Part shown: piece after piece, positions 59,468-64,000 of the stretch
Layout: each line of letters starts with the position of its first letter
How positions within the stretch are numbered: position 1 is the first letter of the stretch
Assembly (NCBI GenBank): GCA_029008875.1
Contig: JAQXJP010000027.1
Span: 39,416-103,415 of the forward strand
Direction of reading: 5' to 3'
DNA from: Lachnospiraceae bacterium
GTDB taxonomy: Bacteria > Bacillota > Clostridia > Lachnospirales > Lachnospiraceae
Length of the DNA stretch: 64,000 bases
The notes under the pieces: generated by a model
Seen by the model: the letters and a program-made list of their open reading frames with translations, nothing else
What the model was told of the DNA's origin: nothing
The model's database searches: none
Translations under genes and position numbers: made by a program

Positions 59468-60796
59468 ATGAGAAAGAAAAAACAGATTATCGGGCTGAAT
59501 TTTTTTGTTATTTTAGTTGCTATTGCGTATGCCTTGATTATGATACTGGGAAATGTAAGCGTAGCGAAATCATCCGTTGCAACGATAAGCGGAAGTTATG
59601 GTGAACAATATGCGATTGAGAACCATTTGAATCAGGTGATTCTGGCAGATAGCGAGCAGGTTTATTTTGATCAGCGATATGAGCTGTTTGATTATAATGT
59701 AAACGATGGAAAAATTACGCTTGAAAATTATTCCGGTAAGAGTTCCGACCTTGTAATTCCGAAATCCATAGGCGGTGTTAAAGTTACTGCATTGGGAGAG
59801 AATTTCATATCGTCCTTGGATACTGTTAAAAATGTCTATCTTCCGTTAAATCTTAGAGAAATACTGGGGGAGGTAGACACAAATATAACAATTCATTGTC
59901 CGGAAAACGCTACGTTAATTGCTGATTACAAGGAAACGGACTGGAATATAGAAGTAGTTTATGATTCTGATTTCATTAACTTTGAGCTTGGAGATATTCC
60001 TTTTCAATATAATCTGAACGAAGCAAATGCGGAAATCACCAGATATGATGGAAATGAAGAGTTGGTAGTGATTCCTTCATACATTAATGGTTACCCAGTT
60101 ACTACGGTTTCTATGGATTTCTTAGGAACGGCTGAGGTGATTGTTATCCCTGAAACAGTAACGAATATTACCGGTAGTTCTGTTCAAGTACTGTATTCTC
60201 CGGTATTTATGATTGAATTGATTTTCACCATTTTTGCGTTCGTTGTCGCGTTAATTACTGTTAATGTTTTATTGCCTAGATATCGCAAAAATACAGAAGA
60301 ATATCTGTTAACAGGTAATCAAATGGTTGCAGTTATTTTGTATGTTATCGTTCAGACGATATTCGGTATTGCTGCAACGTACTTCTTAATGATATCTGCA
60401 TTTATTGCATTGATTATCAGTTTGATTATTATTGGTGGTTTTGTAGCGATTCTTATGCTGGGAGGAGCCGGCCGTAAACATGTGAAAAAGGTAGAGGCTC
60501 ATGTGGCAGAGAAAACCTCTAGAATGAAGGCTATCAAGGATTCTTCTAAAAATATGGCTAGCGAAGTTAAAAATCCTGAATTGCGCAAACTGGTTCAGCG
60601 TTTGGTGGATGAAATCAGATTTAGTGATGCTGTTAGCAGAGCGGATTTAAATGATATAGAGTCTGAGATCGAAGATGCCATACAAGAACTGAAGAAAAGT
60701 ATCTCTGCAGGGGATGAAGATGCAATCAAGAATAATGTAGAATGTACGATGCAACTTGTAAAAGAGAGAAACATAAGATGTAAATCGGGCAAGTAA
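59468..60796 (+). CDS. Membrane protein with beta-rich ectodomain and cytoplasmic tail
   Basis: A 442-residue protein with TM1 at about 9-31 and an extracellular part (about 40-240). That part carries leucine-rich-repeat-like (BspA/LRR_5-type) strands such as LVIPKSIGGVKVTALGENFISSLDTVKNVYLP and VVIPSYINGYPVTTVSMDFLGTAEVIVIPETVTNI. Three more membrane segments lie between about 255 and 340. The C-terminal 100 residues (VKKVEAHVAEKTSRMKAIKD...) form a charged cytoplasmic coiled coil. The topology fits the positive-inside rule. It starts 4 bp after the SPFH gene and 11 bp precede the TIR gene, so it is probably a complex partner. No known family member was named with confidence. Confidence 0.75.
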   Translation: MRKKKQIIGLNFFVILVAIAYALIMILGNVSVAKSSVATISGSYGEQYAIENHLNQVILADSEQVYFDQRYELFDYNVNDGKITLENYSGKSSDLVIPKSIGGVKVTALGENFISSLDTVKNVYLPLNLREILGEVDTNITIHCPENATLIADYKETDWNIEVVYDSDFINFELGDIPFQYNLNEANAEITRYDGNEELVVIPSYINGYPVTTVSMDFLGTAEVIVIPETVTNITGSSVQVLYSPVFMIELIFTIFAFVVALITVNVLLPRYRKNTEEYLLTGNQMVAVILYVIVQTIFGIAATYFLMISAFIALIISLIIIGGFVAILMLGGAGRKHVKKVEAHVAEKTSRMKAIKDSSKNMASEVKNPELRKLVQRLVDEIRFSDAVSRADLNDIESEIEDAIQELKKSISAGDEDAIKNNVECTMQLVKERNIRCKSGK

Positions 60797-60807
60797 AGGA
60801 GAAGCAG

Positions 60808-62688
60808 ATGGCTACAGTTTTAAAATGTAAGATGTGTGGTGGCGATATTGAAGTAAGCCAGGATATGACAGTGGGTACCTGCCTATTCTGTGGCTCCACC
60901 ATGACACTGCCGCGAATCGAGAGCGAAAGGAAGGCAAGACTGTTCAACAGAGCGAATCAATATCGTCTGAATAATGAATTTGATAAAGCTTATGATGCTT
61001 ACAGAGCGATAGTAGATGAAGATGAGCAGGAAGCGGAAGCTTATTGGGGATTAATTTTATCTGAATACGGTGTAGAGTATGTTGAAGACCCCAAAACAGG
61101 AAAGCGCATACCCACATGCCATAGAACTAAGGTGCAGTCTATTACCGCGTCAGTGAATTATAAACAGGCATTACAATTTGCGGATGCAGAAAGCAAATTT
61201 ATTTATCAGGATGAAGCAGAAGTTCTTGATAAACTTCAAAAGAACATAATTGCCGTGTCTGCAAAAGAGGAGCCATATGATGTCTTTATCTGCTACAAGG
61301 AATCGGATGAGAAGACAGGAGAAAGAACACAGGATAGTGTGCTTGCACAGCAATTATATGATGCACTTCAGGAAAAGGGAATTCGTACTTTTTTTGCAAG
61401 AATCTCATTAGAAGAAAAAGTGGGACAGAACTATGAACCGTTTATATATGCTGCTTTGAAATCAGCCAGGGTTATGGTTTTGGTTACCACAAGCAATGAA
61501 CACTGTAATGCAATATGGGTAAAAAATGAATGGATGCGTTTTGTCCAGTTTATGGAAGAAGATAAGAACAAATCAATTATTCCGGCTTGTCACGAAATGT
61601 CTCCATATGAATTACCGGATGAACTGGCGGCATACCAGGCACAAGACCTAGGGAAAGTCGGTGCTATTCAGGATTTGGTTTATGGTATTACCAAACTGCT
61701 TGGAAGGGCATCCAGAGAGTCAAACAACGAAATTATAAATGAGTTGTTGGAGGAAAAGCTTTCCCGTGAAAAGAGAACTTCACTGATTATTAGGGGACTT
61801 ATTTTTGTTTTGGTTGGTTTTGTGGCATTAGTTGCTGCAGCTTTTTTTGTAAGTACTAATTGTTTTTCAAACGGATACATATCGCTGGGTTTTGAGGATA
61901 TGGCGAAACGTTTTAGAAATATATTGCCGGCATTTCTGGGACTTCTTTCGGTAGGCTTTTTACTTGATGTAGTAGGTATGATATATGGTTTTGCAAAAGG
62001 ATATACCAGACCATGGGTGAAAAGAATGTTGGTATTGGGTTTTGTGCTGTTAAATATTGCAATTCTGTTAATGCGCTTCAATGGTTTTTTAGTACCCGGT
62101 GCAAAATATGTGTATGTAGTTGATCTAATACTGGTACTGATTGTGACACTTTCAAAAATTCGGAGAGACAGGAAACAAGAAGCACTTTTAAGAATTGTTG
62201 CAATTGCTGTCTGTACGGTGATTGGATTTACAAATATTGGATTCATAAAAGAGAAGATAGCCAATGCCACTACAGTTACGTCGGAAGATCAAATAACTGT
62301 GACGGATACATATGCTGCCATTCGTGCGAAAGCAGATTCTTCCTCTGCTAAATTGGGAGAAATATATAAGGGAATGGTGTTTGATGTGTTGGATACGGAA
62401 AAAGAGGGTGATTACACATGGTATAAGATTGCTCTGGCAAGTGGTAAAGAAGGATATGTCAGAGGCGATTTGGTTTGTCAACCAATGAATGTGTTGATTA
62501 CCGATGACTACATCAATATAAGAGCCGGAGCAGGAACAAAATACGATATAATTGGAAAGGTATATAAAGGAGAGTCCTATTTAGCCATTACAGCACAAAA
62601 ACAAGGAAGTAGAACATGGTATGAAATTGTACTTTCGGACGGTACGATAGGTTATATAGGGGCAAATGGTATAGAAGAATTAAATTAA
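60808..62688 (+). CDS. Zinc ribbon-TIR-membrane-SH3 protein
   Basis: A 626-residue multidomain protein. The order is: a zinc ribbon (C7-x2-C10 and C25-x2-C28); a helical TPR-like segment (about 35-130); a TIR domain starting EPYDVFICYKESD near residue 155, with the probable catalytic Glu241 in WVKNEW (the WxxxE-like site of NAD-cleaving TIRs). Five membrane segments follow between about 325 and 480, then two bacterial SH3 domains (about 490-552 and 555-626; TYAAIRAKADSSSAKLGEIYKGM and DDYINIRAGAGTKYDIIGKVYKGE). With the TIR inside, an odd number of segments places the SH3 domains outside, where they could contact the wall. It is the last gene of the cargo operon and the probable effector. Confidence 0.85.
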   Translation: MATVLKCKMCGGDIEVSQDMTVGTCLFCGSTMTLPRIESERKARLFNRANQYRLNNEFDKAYDAYRAIVDEDEQEAEAYWGLILSEYGVEYVEDPKTGKRIPTCHRTKVQSITASVNYKQALQFADAESKFIYQDEAEVLDKLQKNIIAVSAKEEPYDVFICYKESDEKTGERTQDSVLAQQLYDALQEKGIRTFFARISLEEKVGQNYEPFIYAALKSARVMVLVTTSNEHCNAIWVKNEWMRFVQFMEEDKNKSIIPACHEMSPYELPDELAAYQAQDLGKVGAIQDLVYGITKLLGRASRESNNEIINELLEEKLSREKRTSLIIRGLIFVLVGFVALVAAAFFVSTNCFSNGYISLGFEDMAKRFRNILPAFLGLLSVGFLLDVVGMIYGFAKGYTRPWVKRMLVLGFVLLNIAILLMRFNGFLVPGAKYVYVVDLILVLIVTLSKIRRDRKQEALLRIVAIAVCTVIGFTNIGFIKEKIANATTVTSEDQITVTDTYAAIRAKADSSSAKLGEIYKGMVFDVLDTEKEGDYTWYKIALASGKEGYVRGDLVCQPMNVLITDDYINIRAGAGTKYDIIGKVYKGESYLAITAQKQGSRTWYEIVLSDGTIGYIGANGIEELN

Positions 62689-62695
62689 ACGATGA

Positions 62696-62728
62696 TGATA
62701 ACATTTCCGTGATAACAAAATGATAACA
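62696..62728 (+). repeat. Right arm-type repeats TGATAACA
   Basis: Three copies: 62696-62703, 62710-62717, 62721-62728. The last two have the same 11-bp spacing as the left-end pair. Confidence 0.75.
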
Positions 62729-62795
62729 TTAGTTCAGCTACCCCATACATATTGGATAATTGAAACTAATTGATATCAAACCGTGCGAAAACTCC

Positions 62796-62811
62796 TAAAC
62801 AGATTTGTTTA
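62796..62811. promoter_or_regulatory. Palindrome TAAACAGATTTGTTTA near right end
   Basis: Related to the sequences at 53654 and 54524. It lies 20 bp before the right attachment site. Confidence 0.55.
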
Positions 62812-62830
62812 ATGCGAAAATGACTTTGGC

Positions 62831-62843
62831 GAGTTTGAATAGA
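62831..62843 (+). repeat. Right attachment site
   Basis: GAGTTTGAATAGA; it reads Glu-Phe-Glu-stop in the same phase as the end of guaA. A terminator hairpin follows 4 bp later, as expected for the original guaA downstream sequence. Confidence 0.75.
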
Positions 62844-62847
62844 AGTC

Positions 62848-62897
62848 AAATCCCCGGAAAAGCCTGTATTTATGGGCTTTCCCGGGGATTTATTTTT
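62848..62897 (+). terminator. Probable original guaA terminator
   Basis: AAATCCCCGG...CCGGGGATTT outer stem with inner AAAGCC/GGCTTT pairing and TATTTTT. Directly beyond the right attachment site. Confidence 0.75.
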
Positions 62898-63200
62898 GTC
62901 TCTGGAGTGCAAATGGAGTTAAAAATTATTTTTTTTACTAGCCGGATTTCTTGAATAAGCAAGGTTTTCCGGAATATCATTGCATTTCCAGAAGAGAATA
63001 TCGGGATATTTTTATAGAACAGTTTGTTTTGATGAAGTAGTTTTCATCAGGGCAGGCTGTTTTTTTATTGCTTTTGAATTTGTAAGGAAATTTTACCTGT
63101 GGAAAATTTGCAAAATTTCGGAAAAATGTGTCCGAAAATCCTCCTGCCAGTCCGGTGTACATGAAGGGAAAACTTTCAGAACACAAAGGAGGTACTGATT
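62898..63200. other. AT-rich leader of the second element
   Basis: No gene seen. It contains a hairpin TGATGAA/TTCATCA followed by a T-run at about 63030-63068 and ends with AAAGGAGG, the ribosome-binding site of the next gene. The left border of the second element was not located. Confidence 0.4.
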
Positions 63201-63428
63201 ATGCAGAACAAATTATTTTTAAAAGCAGCAGATGTATGTGAACTTTTGGAGGTATCTACAACCTCTGCTTATGAGATCATTGCAAATTTGAACAGCGAAC
63301 TGGAGAAGAAAGGGTATCTGGTTCTTAAAGGCAAGGTTCCGACCAAGTATTTTGTGGAACGTTTTTACGGGATTGAGGATGTCTGCCAGATCCCACAGGA
63401 GAAGGGAGTGGAATGGTTCCATGCGTAA
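63201..63428 (+). CDS. Excisionase-like HTH protein 1 of second element
   Basis: A 75-residue protein with the Xis-type helix-turn-helix (FLKAADVCELLEVSTTSAYEIIANLNSELEKKGYLVL) and the tail KVPTKYFVERFYG. It resembles the excisionase-like protein at 54566. AAAGGAGG lies before the ATG. Two paralogues follow in overlapping or coupled reading frames. Confidence 0.75.
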   Translation: MQNKLFLKAADVCELLEVSTTSAYEIIANLNSELEKKGYLVLKGKVPTKYFVERFYGIEDVCQIPQEKGVEWFHA

Positions 63429-63639
63429 AAGAAAGATGTATCTGTCAGTGGAAGACGTGGCGGCAGTATTTGATATCTCGGTCTCTTTTGCTTACCGGGT
63501 AGTGGAGCGGATGAACGCTGATCTGGCAAGTAAAAATTATTATGTGATTTTAGGGCGGGTGCCCACTCGTTATGTTGAGGACAAGATTTATGGTCTGGAA
63601 CATGTAGAACAGTATTTATCGGAGGAAAAAGCAATATGA
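63421..63639 (+). CDS. Excisionase-like HTH protein 2 of second element
   Basis: A 72-residue paralogue: MYLSVEDVAAVFDISVSFAYRVVERMNADLASKNYYVI, then GRVPTRYVEDKIYG. The ATG overlaps the end of the first gene by 8 bp, so translation is probably coupled. Confidence 0.72.
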   Translation: MRKRKMYLSVEDVAAVFDISVSFAYRVVERMNADLASKNYYVILGRVPTRYVEDKIYGLEHVEQYLSEEKAI

Positions 63640-63833
63640 GTATGACACAGGAAAAAATGTATATGAACGTAGATGATGTTTGTGCAGTATTGGGAGTATC
63701 GAAAGCCTTTGCATATAAAATCATGAAAGGCTACAACGAGGAACTGAAAGAAAGAGGATTTCTGGTTATTCCCGGAAAGATATCAACGAAATTTCTTGCC
63801 GAGAAGATTTATGGGATGAAAGTGGAGGAATAG
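63636..63833 (+). CDS. Excisionase-like HTH protein 3 of second element
   Basis: A 65-residue paralogue: MYMNVDDVCAVLGVSKAFAYKIMKGYNEELKERGFLVI, then GKISTKFLAEKIYG. It starts in an ATGA overlap with the second gene and ends 2 bp before the integrase start. Confidence 0.72.
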   Translation: MSMTQEKMYMNVDDVCAVLGVSKAFAYKIMKGYNEELKERGFLVIPGKISTKFLAEKIYGMKVEE

Positions 63834-63835
63834 CA

Positions 63836-64000
63836 ATGGGAGTATATAAAGAAGGAAAAAACTGGAAAGTACAGGTGTATTACAAGGACTGGCAGGGAAA
63901 CCGGAAGAGAAAACAGAAACGTGGCTTTCGGACCAAGGGAGAAGCAAAAGAGTGGGAGAGGGATTTCCTTCAGCAGCAGACGCAGAGTGTTGAGATCGAG
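63836..64000 (+). CDS. int: Tyrosine integrase, N-terminal part (cut by window end)
   Basis: Only the first 55 residues are in the window: VYKEGKNWKVQVYYKDWQGNRKRKQKRGFRTKGEAKEWE. This is the arm-binding N-terminal domain of a tyrosine integrase and closely matches the start of the integrase at 54769. The catalytic domain lies beyond the window, so activity cannot be judged. It marks a second, related element next to the guaA-integrated one. Confidence 0.85.
   Translation, partial: MGVYKEGKNWKVQVYYKDWQGNRKRKQKRGFRTKGEAKEWERDFLQQQTQSVEIE

Larger units (their letters stand above)
53558..62843. mobile_element. Integrated mobilizable element at the 3' end of guaA
   Basis: About 9.3 kb. The left border is the end of guaA, GAGTTCGAATAGA (53558-53570), and the right border is GAGTTTGAATAGA (62831-62843), which also encodes Glu-Phe-Glu-stop. 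TGATAACA direct repeats spaced 11 bp lie inside both ends and look like integrase arm sites; TAAAC-N6-TGTTTA-type palindromes occur near both ends. Genes are a repressor, excisionase-like protein, tyrosine integrase, MobC-like protein, RepA-like ATPase, and a cargo operon with SPFH and TIR proteins. No relaxase or conjugation genes are present, so transfer would need a helper. Confidence 0.82.

Noticed and set aside
53558..62843. Prophage remnant
   Set aside because: No capsid, terminase, portal or lysis genes; the gene content is that of an integrative mobilizable element.

Overview
The window looks like a chromosome segment of a spore-forming, Gram-positive anaerobe of the Lachnospiraceae type (class Clostridia). 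The evidence is the sporulation genes (yabP, a short spoIIE, a CotS-like gene, a SipL-like SPOCS/LysM gene, spoIIID), the veg gene, a DUF4317-type protein, strong GGAGG ribosome-binding sites and the order hup-rqcP-yabP-divIC-spoIIE-tilS-hpt-ftsH. No rRNA, tRNA or CRISPR array was found. All assignments come from reading the sequence; no database search was run.

Layout. 1-12.2 kb: diguanylate cyclase, CCA-adding enzyme, CotS-like protein, PEGA lipoprotein, then the hup-to-ftsH housekeeping/sporulation cluster. 12.16-12.58 kb: no protein genes, but two tandem copies (about 200 bp apart) of a promoter-hairpin-terminator unit with C-rich single strands, probably a pair of small RNAs. 12.6-21.6 kb: a putative metallopeptidase lipoprotein and a LacI-type regulator (minus strand), then a malEFG-like maltodextrin importer and a surface GH13 amylase. 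21.6-34 kb: chemoreceptor, PlsC, small lipoproteins, Veg, SPOCS/LysM protein, QPQYG-repeat membrane protein, NlpC/P60 hydrolase, YqeY, methionine aminopeptidase, HD hydrolase, DUF4317 protein. 34.1-38.4 kb: an EF-G/TetM-like GTPase fused to a YacP/Rae1-like NYN nuclease domain, an aminotransferase, and a 60-residue orphan protein behind two adjoining 20-bp palindromes. 38.6-48.9 kb: sulfur metabolism, with two PLP C-S lyase-type genes and then an eight-gene operon (peptidase-T-like M20, TauABC/SsuABC-type importer, two cysteine synthases, glutathionyl-hydroquinone-reductase-like enzyme, GNAT). 49-53.6 kb: FapA-like protein, SpoIIID, esterase, GuaA.

53.56-62.84 kb is an integrated element at the 3' end of guaA. 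It is bounded by a 13-bp near-repeat that restores the last codons of guaA, with integrase arm-type repeats (TGATAACA, 11 bp apart) inside both ends. It carries a repressor, excisionase-like gene, tyrosine integrase, MobC-like protein and RepA-like ATPase. Its cargo operon encodes a ribbon-helix-helix regulator, an SPFH/zinc-ribbon scaffold, a membrane protein with a beta-rich ectodomain, and a zinc ribbon-TIR-membrane-SH3 protein. This cargo is the best candidate in the window for an undescribed system: a membrane-anchored TIR effector whose SH3 domains are predicted to face the cell wall. A second related integrase element starts at about 63.2 kb with three consecutive excisionase-like paralogues and runs off the end of the window.
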